A stretch of 64,000 nucleotides of DNA from Mycolicibacter heraklionensis (GCF_019645815.1 NZ_CP080997.1:2050880-2114879), one strand, 5' to 3'. Shown: positions 30,905 to 39,978, counted from the stretch's first letter. Made by a program: numbers and translations. Notes: generated by a model from the sequence alone, not told the origin.

Positions 30905-31483
30905 TCAATCGCGACGCCGAGGAGCTCGCCCATCGGGCGGCCAGCCGTCGGTACCGGACTCAAGCGGAATATTCAGAGATCGAAGCAGGATCGAAAAGAG
31001 CCGCCAATTGGCGATTGCTCCGACAAGTTCGACCAAAACCGCGTGATCGCTATTGAACGCCTTCTGGCACCCAGCCCAGTTTTCCTCGGAGATGACCCCG
31101 TCGCGTACCACATCATCGGTCGCTGCGAGGACCGCACGCTCGACTGGCCCGAGGCTTTCGGAATTCTGCCAGTCGCGCACCGCGAGGAGATCACGCTCAG
31201 GCACGCCGAGCAGTGTGGCGATTCGCCAATGTTGAGTCCATTCGTATTCGGAGCCAGTGATCCAGCCGATGCGCAAGATGACCAGCTCGCGTAGCCGCGC
31301 GTCAAGGGAACCGCGGAAGAGTAACGCGTCCAGCAGCCCATACAGCGCAACCGCCACACGCGGCTGATGAAGTGCCACGCGGAATACCGACAGCTCTGCC
31401 AACTCTTCGGGCAACCCACATTCGGCAGCTCGCAGCTGGGCCTGCTCACGGTCGAGCATCGGTACGCGTTCCGCCATGGTCAC
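30905..31483 (-). CDS. Carboxymuconolactone decarboxylase-family protein
   Basis: A 192-aa AhpD/CMD-fold protein with the family segment RLRELVILRIGWITGSEYEWTQ (about 77-98, split by helices) and a conserved His in QHWRIA. The redox CxxC of AhpD is absent (EYEW-TQH in its place), so it is a CMD-like member rather than a peroxidase partner. GTG at 31483 sits 6 bases after AGAGGG; ATG at 31477 is the alternative. Last gene of a leftward set with the alcohol dehydrogenase and thiolase-like gene, 34 bases downstream of the former. Role in the pathway unknown. Confidence 0.82.
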   Translation of the reverse strand: MTMAERVPMLDREQAQLRAAECGLPEELAELSVFRVALHQPRVAVALYGLLDALLFRGSLDARLRELVILRIGWITGSEYEWTQHWRIATLLGVPERDLLAVRDWQNSESLGPVERAVLAATDDVVRDGVISEENWAGCQKAFNSDHAVLVELVGAIANWRLFSILLRSLNIPLESGTDGWPPDGRAPRRRD

Positions 31484-31517
31484 GGGTGGCCCTCTCTGTT
31501 GAACCTCTGCACCGCCG

Positions 31518-32618
31518 TTAGGGCGTGGGCAAAAAGACGTTGTGGAGCGCCCCACTTGATCGGGCACTTTCATCTGCAAGCGAAGTGAGCAGCTGTGCGA
31601 GCCCAGCGAATCCGGTTGATTCTCTGGTGATCCGGTCGAACGGCCAGCGGCCCATGGCGAGAATCTCGAGGGCTGCCCGGTAGGCGGGATACTCCACGCC
31701 GAGTGCGCCTACGACGTGTAATTCTTTATAGACCAACAAGTCTGGTTCAAACCGGGGCGCGCCGCCTCCTCCGCGGGTGCCGGCCACCACAATTGTGCCG
31801 CCGGGCCTGGCAAGGCCGACGGCATCGGCGAACGCGGAGGGTGCTTTGGCGGTGACGTCGACGACCACGTCGGCAAGCCGTCCGCCTGTCTCACGCTGAA
31901 GCGCGGTCGCTGCATCGTCCTGCGATACATCGATGGGCAGGTCGACACCGAATGATCTGGCGATGGCCAGTCGTTGTTCGTCGCGTGGGCCGACGCCGGT
32001 CATCGCGACGAACGCGGCTCCCGCCTCTTTGGCCGCCACCGCCGCACAGATTCCGCGGATGCCGGGCCCCAGGATCGCTACGACGTCCCCGGCCTTGGTG
32101 TCGGGAAGAGTCGCCCCCCATTGGATACCGGCCCCGAGAGGGTTGAACAACGTGGCGAGAACGGGGTCCATGTCTTCGGCAATCGGGAGCAGCATCGCGT
32201 CCCACGGAAGCTCCACATGGGTGGCGTATCCGCCCCATAAGCCCGCGCCGATCTCCACGTCGACGAACCCGAACATGGTGGCGATGCCGTTCACCGCGCA
32301 CCGCCGGTATTCGCCGCGGCGGCACTCGGGGCAGTCTCGGCAGGACCGGAACACCTCAACGGCCACGCGCTGGCCGGCTTGTACACCCCAGCGTTGGCCG
32401 GCCGCAGCGCCGACATGTTCGACGATGCCGACGATTTCGTGCCCTGGAACGAATGAGAAGCCGGCAGGCAGGTGTCCGGTGAATTGTTCGTGATCTGTTC
32501 CGCACAGACCGCATGCTTCAACTCGCAGGATCGCACCCCGGTCGCCGACGTCGGGGATGATCATCTGGCGCCGCTGCAGACTCCGCGGTCCGGTCAGCAC
32601 CATCGCCTCGGCGATCAT
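31518..32618 (-). CDS. Zinc-dependent alcohol dehydrogenase (MDR family)
   Basis: Medium-chain dehydrogenase of 366 aa. Catalytic zinc ligands Cys39 (ACGLCGTD), His60 and Glu61 (VPGHEIVG) are intact, and the structural zinc site has Cys93, 96, 99 and 107 (CRDCPECRRGEYRRC). The cofactor-binding segment VVAILGPGIRGICAAVAA is a slightly unusual GxGxxG. It oxidises an alcohol to an aldehyde or ketone, with unknown chain specificity. ATG at 32618 overlaps the stop of the upstream thiolase-like gene by 4 bases, so the two are translationally coupled. Confidence 0.9.
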   Translation of the reverse strand: MIAEAMVLTGPRSLQRRQMIIPDVGDRGAILRVEACGLCGTDHEQFTGHLPAGFSFVPGHEIVGIVEHVGAAAGQRWGVQAGQRVAVEVFRSCRDCPECRRGEYRRCAVNGIATMFGFVDVEIGAGLWGGYATHVELPWDAMLLPIAEDMDPVLATLFNPLGAGIQWGATLPDTKAGDVVAILGPGIRGICAAVAAKEAGAAFVAMTGVGPRDEQRLAIARSFGVDLPIDVSQDDAATALQRETGGRLADVVVDVTAKAPSAFADAVGLARPGGTIVVAGTRGGGGAPRFEPDLLVYKELHVVGALGVEYPAYRAALEILAMGRWPFDRITRESTGFAGLAQLLTSLADESARSSGALHNVFLPTP

Positions 32619-34120
32619 GGAAGCTCGAATCCGGTGAACGACCCTGTGTTTCGGAGGCACACCGTTTTACCTACATACATTTCCCCGCCCATCGCCTCGG
32701 CAATCTGCGGATCGTCGCTGCGTGCGACGACTCTTCGCCCGTCGGACAGGTGCGCGATGATCGGAGTCCATCGAGGTTGCCCGTCTCGGTCGTAGACGAC
32801 GGTGTATCCGTCCACTGTCGCGCAACCGGTCGCCTCGTCGACGCCTGCGACACCCAACCTCGATGAATCGATCTGAGCTTGCTCGACCGCCGTGTCGAGC
32901 AGTCGCCACCCGGTTGGTGGCGGGGTGGCCGACCACAGACCGACCGAATGCTTCGTCGAATACCACCCGAGGCCGGTGACGAGTCCGACATCGGTTGGGT
33001 CGCGTCTACACCGTCGGACCATCTCAACGATCGAGTGGCTGACGTAATTGTTTCCGGGACCGCCGTGATACGGCAGGCCTCCGGTTACTGTGAGGCCTCT
33101 GTCGTCGAGGGGGTCCAAGTCGAGAGCCTCGGCAGTCATCTCAATTGCCGACGGGAAGCAGGAGTAGAGATCGAACCACCGGATGTCGTCGATGGTCAAC
33201 CGCCCCGCATTGAGAGCCTTCCGTGCCGCTACCTCGATACCCGATGAGCGACTGAGGTCCGGCCGTTCCACGGGGAAGTACACGTCGTTGCAAGTCGCTG
33301 CTGACCAGGGAAAGACCCAACGATCGCGCGCGACGCCCAATTCGTCCGCCACCTCGGCCGCCATGAGAATGAAGGCGGCAGCCATGTCGACGGACATGAT
33401 GCTGTTGAGCAACTTGGGATAGGGCAAGCAGACCATGCGGTTTTCCGCGGTGACTTCGCTGAGTTCGGTGGCACTTCGTGCGCGTGGGAACCAGGCCTGT
33501 TCCGGATGGCGTGCCGCCTCGGCTGTGAACGGTGCCATCAGCGTGCCCAGCCACTCCCGTTGAGCATCGAAGTCGCGGCCGTGGCGCGCGGCGATCGCGG
33601 ACTCGAAGATGGGATACACCTCGTGCGGCCAACTCAGACCCACCGACAATTCGGCTTGACTCAGCCCGGGGCGGGCGTCGCCCAGGGATTCGTCGCCGGA
33701 GCGGGGTGGGGGCGGCGAGTCGAGAAGTGCCCTGCCCTGAAGCTTGCGTGCGGAATGCCCGCTCTCCGCCCCGACGACCAGGACGACATCTGCACGGCCT
33801 TCGCGTATTTCGCCACCCAACACCTCGACGAGATACTGCGGGGTGTTTCCGCCGACGGGACAGCTGATGCGGCGGGCGGGACTGATGTGCATCGCTTCGG
33901 CGATCCTGCTGGCGGGATTGTCGCGCGGTATGACCAGGATGCCGGGAGTCGCGACGGTGTCGATGCGCCGCTCGACCGGGCGACCTGCGTCTTTGACCGC
34001 GCGGCGTGCGGCTTCTACCGCCAAGTCGATCGGGTCCACGAAGTCGTTCCCGCGATGGGTAACTTCGCCCACGCCGACGACAACCGGGGTACGCGCTTCT
34101 ACCAACATCGGCATCGGCAT
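32615..34120 (-). CDS. Acetyl-CoA acetyltransferase-like (SCP2-thiolase family) protein
   Basis: A 501-aa thiolase-fold protein of the type annotated acetyl-CoA acetyltransferase, with a C-terminal extension of about 80 residues. Seen: VVVGVGEVTHRG at the N-terminus, SCPVGGNTPQYLVEVLGGEI at the nucleophile region (Cys in SCPVGG), and GGLPYHGGPGNNYVSHS near the thiolase end, where classical thiolases have GGN-x-x-GHP. The extension (GYTVVYDRDGQPRW, then VVARSDD) resembles an OB-like or acyl-CoA associated domain. ATG at 34120 is followed by ATGCCG repeats, so the exact start is ambiguous by a few codons. First gene of a leftward three-gene operon, divergent from a TetR gene. Confidence 0.83.
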   Translation of the reverse strand: MPMPMLVEARTPVVVGVGEVTHRGNDFVDPIDLAVEAARRAVKDAGRPVERRIDTVATPGILVIPRDNPASRIAEAMHISPARRISCPVGGNTPQYLVEVLGGEIREGRADVVLVVGAESGHSARKLQGRALLDSPPPPRSGDESLGDARPGLSQAELSVGLSWPHEVYPIFESAIAARHGRDFDAQREWLGTLMAPFTAEAARHPEQAWFPRARSATELSEVTAENRMVCLPYPKLLNSIMSVDMAAAFILMAAEVADELGVARDRWVFPWSAATCNDVYFPVERPDLSRSSGIEVAARKALNAGRLTIDDIRWFDLYSCFPSAIEMTAEALDLDPLDDRGLTVTGGLPYHGGPGNNYVSHSIVEMVRRCRRDPTDVGLVTGLGWYSTKHSVGLWSATPPPTGWRLLDTAVEQAQIDSSRLGVAGVDEATGCATVDGYTVVYDRDGQPRWTPIIAHLSDGRRVVARSDDPQIAEAMGGEMYVGKTVCLRNTGSFTGFELP

Positions 34121-34216
34121 CCGCTCAGGGCCACGGGGCTGACTTGAGACATAACTGCGATGGTGTCATGTGCGTGGGCAAGTCACAATGGTGTGCGCGC
34201 GCGGCATACTGGCTGT

Positions 34217-34846
34217 GTGTCGACGAGGTTGTTGAGATGGGGCGCCGCCGCGCCGACAGATCGTGGGTCCGCTCGCGACCGGTTGCTCGATGCTGCCGAG
34301 CGGTGCCTCGAGAGTTGCGGTGTGGTGGGCACGACTATGGAGGACATCGGCAGAACAGCGGGTGTGTCCAGGGCAACGGTGTATCGCTACTTCCCCAGTC
34401 GGGAGGCGGTGATGTCGGGCGTCATCATTCGCGCCGCCGAGCGCTATCTCGACCGCATCAGCCCGCGGATCGCGGCGCACGCCGACCTGGGCTCCGCGCT
34501 CGTCGACTTCGTGGAATACACGGTTGAGGCCGCGCGCCGCGAAGAGATCATCGGATTGTTGTTCGGCAGCGACGAGGAACTAGCCGGCGTGGGTCTCGCG
34601 GCGGGGACCTCGACGTCCCTCTTCGAAATCGTCACCGAATTTCTGCGTCCCATCTTCACCAGACACTGGAGTTGCGTGGAACCGGGCGTCTCCGTCGACG
34701 ACGCCGCCGAGTGGGTTGTCCGCACGATACTGAGCCTGCTGACTGTTCGAGGGCCGCGGGAGCGCAGTCGTGACGGACTCCGGGCGTTTCTGTCGAGGTT
34801 TCTCCTTCCGGCGATCCTGGCGGGTGACCACGCTCGACCGATGTGA
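34217..34846 (+). CDS. TetR-family transcriptional regulator
   Basis: A 209-aa TetR repressor. The DNA-binding helices run RDRLLDAAERCLESCGVVGTT and then MEDIGRTAGVSRATVYRYFPSREAV, and the C-terminal ligand domain ends at LLPAILAGD. GTG at 34217 is the best start; CATACT at 34206-34211 is spaced so that transcription could begin at or next to this GTG (leaderless). Divergent from the thiolase-like operon with 96 bases between, so it probably controls that operon, itself, and perhaps the thioesterase and hydrolase genes that follow. Confidence 0.9.
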   Translation: MSTRLLRWGAAAPTDRGSARDRLLDAAERCLESCGVVGTTMEDIGRTAGVSRATVYRYFPSREAVMSGVIIRAAERYLDRISPRIAAHADLGSALVDFVEYTVEAARREEIIGLLFGSDEELAGVGLAAGTSTSLFEIVTEFLRPIFTRHWSCVEPGVSVDDAAEWVVRTILSLLTVRGPRERSRDGLRAFLSRFLLPAILAGDHARPM

Positions 34847-34891
34847 CATCTATGGAGTAATGTCTCGACGGCAGATGAGGTAGGAGGGCCT

Positions 34892-35329
34892 GTGCAATTC
34901 ACCACGTTCAACGAACAGGTCGCTGAGCAACTCAAGAGCGCAGCAGAAACCACGGGCGGGTTGGCCGGTTACCTCGGCTTCCGTCACACCGAATTCGCTG
35001 CGGGACGGCTCGTCGCGGAGATGGACGCACGCGACGACCTGAAGACGCCGTTCGGCAACCTGCATGGGGGCTGCTTATCGGCCATGGTCGACCACTGCCT
35101 CGGCGTGGTGTTTTATCCCGTGATTCCACTGGGATCTTGGGTCGCGACAACGGAGTTCAAACTGAATCTGCTTCGTCCGGTCTCCAGCGGCACCTGTGTA
35201 GCCACAGCTGAGATCATCGCGCTGGGCAGAACCAGCGGGGTGGCGCGGATCGACATCTGCAACGACGGCAGAGCGGTGTGTGCGGCCCAGGGAACCGTCA
35301 CCGTCGTCGCACCGAAGACGAGCTCCTGA
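34892..35329 (+). CDS. PaaI-type hot-dog thioesterase
   Basis: A 145-aa acyl-CoA thioesterase-like protein of the PaaI/YbgC hot-dog fold. The active-site helix region reads FGNLHGGCLSAMVDHCLGV, with the typical H-G-G and the acidic Asp. The strands ATTEFKLNLLRPV and GRTSGVARIDI follow the family pattern. It would hydrolyse acyl-CoA thioesters to release free acids and CoA. GTG at 34892 has AGGAGGG upstream. It overlaps the next gene by one base and follows the TetR gene after 45 bases. Confidence 0.87.
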   Translation: MQFTTFNEQVAEQLKSAAETTGGLAGYLGFRHTEFAAGRLVAEMDARDDLKTPFGNLHGGCLSAMVDHCLGVVFYPVIPLGSWVATTEFKLNLLRPVSSGTCVATAEIIALGRTSGVARIDICNDGRAVCAAQGTVTVVAPKTSS

Positions 35330-36240
35330 TGTCGGCAAAGAGAACAGGCGATTCGTCGGCTCCTGTGGTCGAGCGCGTGCCCACGGCAGACGGGCTGGCG
35401 CTGGCCGTCGACCTCTACCACTGTGACGCACCGCGGGCGGTCGTGTTGCTCCTTCACGGCGGCGGTCAAAGCCGACACGCCTGGGACGTCACCGCCCAAC
35501 GCCTGCACCAGCGGGGATACACGGTGGCCGCGTACGACACCAGGGGACACGGGGACAGCGACTGGGACCCCGACGGACGCTACGACATGGACCGGCTGGG
35601 GTCCGACCTATTGGCCGTGCGCTCATACGCCGATTCCGGCCGCCCCGTCGCCGCGATCGGCGCATCTCTGGGCGGGTTGACCATTCTCGGAACACACTTG
35701 CTCGCCCCGCCGGATCTATGGCAGGCCGTCGTGCTGGTTGACGTCACTCCGAGAATGGAGATGGACGGCGCCCGACGAGTCGTAGCGTTCATGTCGGCAC
35801 ACCCCGAAGGTTTCGACAGCCTAGAGTCGGCCGCTGACGTGATCGCCGCCTACAACCCGCACCGCCCTCGCCCCGAAAACCTCGACGGGCTCCGAAAAGT
35901 CCTCGCCCGTCGCGAAGACGGTCGCTGGTCCTGGCGATGGGATCCAGCCTTCGTGACGTCGAATTTCCAGTTCCTGCAGGGTGATCCAGACGAGGGCGCT
36001 GAGTACTTCGAGATGATGAGCGCCTTCCTTCTCGATGGTGCGCGGCAGGTGTCCGCGCCAACGCTGCTGGTCCGGGGCCTACTATCTGACATCGTCTCCG
36101 AAGAGACAGTAAGGCATTTCCTGACCGTCGTTCCGCACGCGCAAACCGTTGACGTGTCGGGCGCGGGACACATGATTGCCGGCGACAACAACGACGCATT
36201 CTCGACGGCGGTCGTCGAATTCCTCGACAGGACCATATGA
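35329..36240 (+). CDS. Alpha/beta hydrolase
   Basis: A 303-aa alpha/beta-hydrolase. The oxyanion region HGGGQSRHAW is at 43-52, the nucleophile elbow G-A-S113-L-G-G is at 111-116, the acidic residue is probably in TLLVRGLLSDIV, and the catalytic His is in GAGHMIAGD near the C-terminus. YDTRGHGDSDWDPDGRYD is the classic strand-4 segment. ATG at 35329 shares one base with the thioesterase stop (TGATG), so the pair is coupled. Substrate unknown; an ester, lactone or thioester from the neighbouring lipid-oxidation genes is possible. Confidence 0.88.
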   Translation: MSAKRTGDSSAPVVERVPTADGLALAVDLYHCDAPRAVVLLLHGGGQSRHAWDVTAQRLHQRGYTVAAYDTRGHGDSDWDPDGRYDMDRLGSDLLAVRSYADSGRPVAAIGASLGGLTILGTHLLAPPDLWQAVVLVDVTPRMEMDGARRVVAFMSAHPEGFDSLESAADVIAAYNPHRPRPENLDGLRKVLARREDGRWSWRWDPAFVTSNFQFLQGDPDEGAEYFEMMSAFLLDGARQVSAPTLLVRGLLSDIVSEETVRHFLTVVPHAQTVDVSGAGHMIAGDNNDAFSTAVVEFLDRTI

Positions 36241-36279
36241 ACCCTGCTGTCGGTTGACTGCCCATGTAGGGCTGGCGCC

Positions 36280-36292
36280 TATCCTGCTCCTA
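36280..36292 (+). promoter_or_regulatory. Leaderless promoter -10 box of TetR gene
   Basis: TATCCT at 36280-36285 ends 6 bases before the ATG at 36292, so the expected transcription start falls on the start codon itself. No ribosome site precedes the ATG. TTGACT at 36254-36259 is a possible -35 but lies 20 bases from the -10, longer than usual. Confidence 0.6.
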
Positions 36293-36912
36293 TGCCAACT
36301 GAACCAGTGCGGGTGTCTTTCCGCCGGCATGTGCGCGAAAAGGTTTTGAGGGCGACACGAGAACTCGCCATCGAGAAGGGCTGGGATCAGGTCCGGATGA
36401 GCGAGGTTGCCGAATCGGTCGGCGTCTCCCGCCCGACGTTGTACAAAGAGTTCGGCGACAAACAGGGGCTCGGCGACGCGCTTGTGGTGTCGGAGGGCCA
36501 GCGCTTTATGGAAGGCATTCTTGCCGTCCTTGCCGAACACGTGGGCGACGTGCGGGGCGGCATCACCGCAGCGGTGCAATTCACCCTCTGTGAAGCAGAA
36601 GACAGCCCGCTCCTCAAGGCAGTTCTGACGTCCAACGCTTCGGGGAATGATCGCGGTGGCTCGTCGTCTACTGGAGTCCTACCTCTTCTGCCGACGTCGG
36701 CTTCCCTGCTTCAGCTCTGCTCCGCGGCTCTGATCACGTGGTTTAACGACCACTTCGACGATCTCGATCCCGAAGACGTTGAGGAGGTCGCAGATGTTCT
36801 GGTGCGACTGACAGTGAGTCATGTTGTACTCCCCGCCGCGGACATCGCCACCACCGGTGAGCGGATCTCCCGCGTAGCACTCAGGTACCTGGGAGTTGTC
36901 CACAGTTTGTAG
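36292..36912 (+). CDS. TetR-family transcriptional regulator
   Basis: A 206-aa TetR-type regulator. The N-terminal DNA-binding domain includes REKVLRATRELAIEKGWDQ and VAESVGVSRPTLYKEFGDKQGLGDAL. The C-terminal domain is shorter on aromatic residues and ends GERISRVALRYLGVV. ATG at 36292 appears leaderless (TATCCT box 6 bases upstream). It converges with the ferredoxin reductase gene, 16 bases apart. Its target is not evident; adjacency to the hydrolase and the CYP153 set makes both candidates. Confidence 0.88.
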   Translation: MPTEPVRVSFRRHVREKVLRATRELAIEKGWDQVRMSEVAESVGVSRPTLYKEFGDKQGLGDALVVSEGQRFMEGILAVLAEHVGDVRGGITAAVQFTLCEAEDSPLLKAVLTSNASGNDRGGSSSTGVLPLLPTSASLLQLCSAALITWFNDHFDDLDPEDVEEVADVLVRLTVSHVVLPAADIATTGERISRVALRYLGVVHSL

Positions 36913-36928
36913 CCAGCAAGCTCTCGTG

Positions 36929-38128
36929 TCAGATCGAGCCGGCGAGGAGCTCTGAGCGGTCAACTCGGAGCTGCTGGCTGATGGCCCGCTTACTGGACAT
37001 GAAATCGCGAGGACGATTGACGCAGTCGGCGGCGATGAGTTCGCCCTCGCGGAAGTAGAAGCAGCTGAAGTCACGGTCACGCGACGGGTCACCACTGAGC
37101 AACAGTTCGTCGTATCCGGCGTTGAGACCGGCAATCTGGAGTTTGAGATCGTACTGGTCGGACCAGAACCACGGAAGCGCAGCGATTGCGCTGTGTTTTC
37201 CGCAGATTGTCGCCGCAGCGATCTTGGCCTGCTCGCCGGCGCTCGATACGGATTCCAAACGAATACGCGAGCCGTATCGAGCCATGGTGTGGCTCGTGCA
37301 GTCGCCGGCGGCCACGATGTCGGGGTCGCTGGTGCGGGCCTGGTCGTCGATCACGATGCCGTTGTCGACGGATAATCCTGCGGCCGAGGCGAGCTCGGTG
37401 TTCGGCACCACACCGACGCCGACGATGACCAAGTCGGCGGGGATCGATTCGCCGTCAGCCAGCACGACCTCCTGCACCCCACCGTTACCGGAGAAGGCTT
37501 CGACGAGGGCGTGTGTTCGGATCTCCACTCCCTCGCCGCGGTGGATTCGCGTGTAAAACGCGGAAACCTCCGGCGCGGTGACCCTTTCGAGTACACGCTC
37601 GGTTGCCTCGAGGACGGTGACGTTCATGCCGAGCGAACACAGCGAGGCCGCCGTTTCCAACCCGATGTAACCGCCGCCCACGATCACAACCCTCCGACCC
37701 GGTGTGGCGGCGGCACGGATCAACTCGACGTCTGCAGCGGTACGCAGGTAGTGAATTCCGGGAAGATCCACCCCTGGTGTGGGGAGTCGTCTGGCCCTTG
37801 CGCCGGTGCACAACGCGAGCTTGGTGTACGTCAGCGTGTCGCCGGTGCTCAGAGACACACGCTTGGCACTCCGGTGGATCGCCTCCACGGTCGCATTCAA
37901 GAGTCGAATGTGCTGCTTTTCGTAGAAATCAGCGCCGCGAATCAGGAGGTCGTCGAGGCCGTTCTTGCCGGCCAGGTATCCCTTCGACAACGGAGGCCGG
38001 TGGTAGGGCAGTCCCCCCTCGTCGCCGATGAGCACGACCTCCCCAGACCACCCCTCCCTTCGAAGATTAGCTGCCAACTGCGCGCCGGCGTGGCTCGCGC
38101 CGACGATCACCGCTCGTTCGGGAGTCAT
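36929..38128 (-). CDS. NAD(P)H-dependent ferredoxin reductase of CYP153 system
   Basis: FAD-dependent reductase of 399 aa, putidaredoxin-reductase type. It passes electrons from NAD(P)H to the 2Fe-2S ferredoxin encoded two genes upstream. Motifs: FAD-binding VIVGASHAGAQLAANLR at the N-terminus, YHRPPLSKGYL, the second dinucleotide fold VVIVGGGYIGLETAA at about 148-162, and the FAD motif DIVAAGDCTSH. The C-terminal domain has LPWFWSDQYDLKLQIAG. ATG at 38128 overlaps the P450 stop by 4 bases. Third gene of the leftward order ferredoxin, P450, reductase. Confidence 0.93.
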   Translation of the reverse strand: MTPERAVIVGASHAGAQLAANLRREGWSGEVVLIGDEGGLPYHRPPLSKGYLAGKNGLDDLLIRGADFYEKQHIRLLNATVEAIHRSAKRVSLSTGDTLTYTKLALCTGARARRLPTPGVDLPGIHYLRTAADVELIRAAATPGRRVVIVGGGYIGLETAASLCSLGMNVTVLEATERVLERVTAPEVSAFYTRIHRGEGVEIRTHALVEAFSGNGGVQEVVLADGESIPADLVIVGVGVVPNTELASAAGLSVDNGIVIDDQARTSDPDIVAAGDCTSHTMARYGSRIRLESVSSAGEQAKIAAATICGKHSAIAALPWFWSDQYDLKLQIAGLNAGYDELLLSGDPSRDRDFSCFYFREGELIAADCVNRPRDFMSSKRAISQQLRVDRSELLAGSI

Positions 38129-39513
38129 GCACTCGGCCTGGGAGTGAGGCGAACCATCAGCTTGCTGATACCCCTGACGAAATTCGATTGCACATACTCG
38201 GGTTCGCCGACCACCTCGATGTTCTCAAAGCGAGGGAGCAATTCCTCCCACAGGATTCGAAGCTGCAACTCAGCAAGTCGGTTTCCCATGCACCTGTGCA
38301 CGCCGAACCCGAACGAGATGTGATTGCGGGCGTTGCTCCTATCGATGATCAACTCATCGGCCCGCTCGAAGACACGCTCATCGCGGTTACCAGAGGCGTA
38401 CCACATCACGACCTTGTCGCCCTTGCGGATGAATTGCCCGTTCAACATGATGTCTTTTTTCGCGACTCGGCGCATGTACGCCAACGGGGTCTGCCAGCGA
38501 ATGATCTCGGACACCATGTTGGGAATCAGGTCAGGGTTCGCCTTCAACTTCTCGAACTGATCGGGGAACTGGTTCAAGGCGAGAACCCCTCCGCTCATCG
38601 AGTTGCGAGTCGTGTCGTTTCCCCCGACGATCAGCAATACCAAATTGCCGAGGAATTCCATCGGGCGGTCGATGAGATCCTTAGTGTCCTCGTTGGCCTG
38701 CAGCATCGTGATCAGATCGAAGCCCGGTCGCTCCCCGTTGGCGGTACGGGCCGCCTTGTCATGCCAGAGAGCGCTGAGCCCCTTCGCCATGTCGACCATG
38801 CCACGAAACACTCTGTCGTTGTCGGAAGGACCGCCATTGGCTTGCTCCATGGAGGTGGCGAGGTCCGACCATTCCACGAGCTTGTGCCGCTGCTCGTACG
38901 GGAAGTCCAGCAGGGTCGCGAGCATGCGCGCTGTCAGTTCGATGGAGACGTGGTGCACCCAATTGAACGGCTGATCCACCGGTAGATCGTCCAGCACTTC
39001 CTGGACACGCGAGCGGATCAGCCCCTCCATCTCGCGCAGGTTCTTCGGCGCGACAACCCCTTGGACGGAAGCGCGCTGCAAGTCGTGTTGTGGCGGATCC
39101 ATCGCGATGAACATGGCGATGTCCATAAAACGAGGCGGTCTCCCGATGATGATGAACGGCTCTGCGGAGAAAGCCTCGTGGTTCTTGTCGACGGCGATGA
39201 TGTCCGCGTGGCGGGTCACCGACCAGAACGGGCCGAACGGACTGCGAGCCTGGTAATGCACCGGCGCCTCGTTGCGCACGCGTTCGAAGTAGGACTTCCA
39301 GCGGCCTTGGCGGTAGAGGAACGGGTTGCTGAGATCGATGTCGGCGATATCGACGTCCTCGACCGGAGGAATGGGCGTCTCGGTGAAGATCTTCTTACCA
39401 TTGGTTCCGGTTACCCACCGACGTGTCTTGTCGTAGAGGTGTGCGCCGCGGATTTGCAGCTCCAGAGGCACGGCAGACTGGGCTTTGGCGGCCACTGCCG
39501 CGGGAATACTCAT
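38125..39513 (-). CDS. CYP153-type cytochrome P450 (alkane/fatty acid terminal hydroxylase)
   Basis: Soluble P450 of 462 aa. The heme-binding loop is HISFGFGVHRCMGNRLAE with Cys408 as ligand. The I-helix GGNDTTRNSMSGG is at about 297-309, and E336-x-x-R339 is the K-helix pair. Long stretches such as NPFLYRQGRWKSYFERVR, SPFGPFWSVTRHADI and EIIRWQTPLAYMRRVAKK are typical of CYP153A enzymes, which hydroxylate medium-chain n-alkanes and related compounds at the terminal carbon. ATG at 39513 follows TGGAGGAAAC by a normal spacing; an upstream ATG at 39534 has no such site. It lies 30 bases after the ferredoxin gene. Confidence 0.93.
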   Translation of the reverse strand: MSIPAAVAAKAQSAVPLELQIRGAHLYDKTRRWVTGTNGKKIFTETPIPPVEDVDIADIDLSNPFLYRQGRWKSYFERVRNEAPVHYQARSPFGPFWSVTRHADIIAVDKNHEAFSAEPFIIIGRPPRFMDIAMFIAMDPPQHDLQRASVQGVVAPKNLREMEGLIRSRVQEVLDDLPVDQPFNWVHHVSIELTARMLATLLDFPYEQRHKLVEWSDLATSMEQANGGPSDNDRVFRGMVDMAKGLSALWHDKAARTANGERPGFDLITMLQANEDTKDLIDRPMEFLGNLVLLIVGGNDTTRNSMSGGVLALNQFPDQFEKLKANPDLIPNMVSEIIRWQTPLAYMRRVAKKDIMLNGQFIRKGDKVVMWYASGNRDERVFERADELIIDRSNARNHISFGFGVHRCMGNRLAELQLRILWEELLPRFENIEVVGEPEYVQSNFVRGISKLMVRLTPRPSA

Positions 39514-39543
39514 TATTGTTTCCTCCAAATCCATGACGTTGTT

Positions 39544-39864
39544 TCAGAGCTGGAACTCAGGTAGCTCGACCGTCAAGCCATCCCATGCCTCGGAGGCGGC
39601 CATCTGGCAGGACAGCCTCGACGTCCGCTGACGCTCGGGGTTCATCGCGAGCATCTCCTCTTCGTTGGCGCCGCAGAGTCCCACCGTGTCCGACCACTCG
39701 GGAGCGACGATCACGTGGCATGTTCCGCATGCGGCTTCCCCTCCGCAATCGCCGTCGATGCCGGGCACCGCGTTATTGACCGCAATCTGCATCAAGGACT
39801 GCCCTTCGGCCAAGGGGGCTTCGTACTTCTCGCCGTCATGAGAGACGAAGGTGACGACTGCCAT
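39544..39864 (-). CDS. 2Fe-2S ferredoxin of CYP153 system
   Basis: Putidaredoxin/adrenodoxin-type ferredoxin of 106 aa. Cluster ligands Cys40, Cys46, Cys49 (DCGGEAACGTCHV) and Cys86 (RLSCQM) are all present. It shuttles electrons from the FAD reductase to the P450. ATG at 39864 follows GAGGAGA. First gene of the leftward operon, divergent from the AraC regulator across 114 bases that contain an inverted repeat. Confidence 0.94.
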   Translation of the reverse strand: MAVVTFVSHDGEKYEAPLAEGQSLMQIAVNNAVPGIDGDCGGEAACGTCHVIVAPEWSDTVGLCGANEEEMLAMNPERQRTSRLSCQMAASEAWDGLTVELPEFQL

Positions 39865-39907
39865 GATTAACTCTCCTCAATCTGGAACTTCTCTTTTTAG
39901 TGTTGTC

Positions 39908-39968
39908 GCGCGTGACCAGCGTCGCTAGACTCGCAGGAGTCAAAGAGTTGTGTTTTTAGCTCACGCGC
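39908..39968. promoter_or_regulatory. Inverted repeat in CYP153/AraC divergent promoter
   Basis: GCGCGTGA (39908-39915) and TCACGCGC (39961-39968) form a perfect 8-base inverted repeat 45 bases apart. Each lies near a TTTTTAG sequence (39893-39899 and 39953-39959). Placement between the ferredoxin gene and the AraC gene suggests binding sites for the regulator, but the protein-site link is inference. Confidence 0.5.
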
Positions 39969-39978
39969 AGGGAGGCAC

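Noticed and set aside
30788-31294. 168-codon rightward frame after the IS
   Set aside because: It lies opposite the carboxymuconolactone decarboxylase-family gene, whose sequence is family-like, and begins in IS debris.
36254-36259. TTGACT as a firm -35 for the TetR gene at 36292
   Set aside because: Spacing of 20 bases to the -10 is too long to rely on; only the -10 and leaderless layout are claimed.
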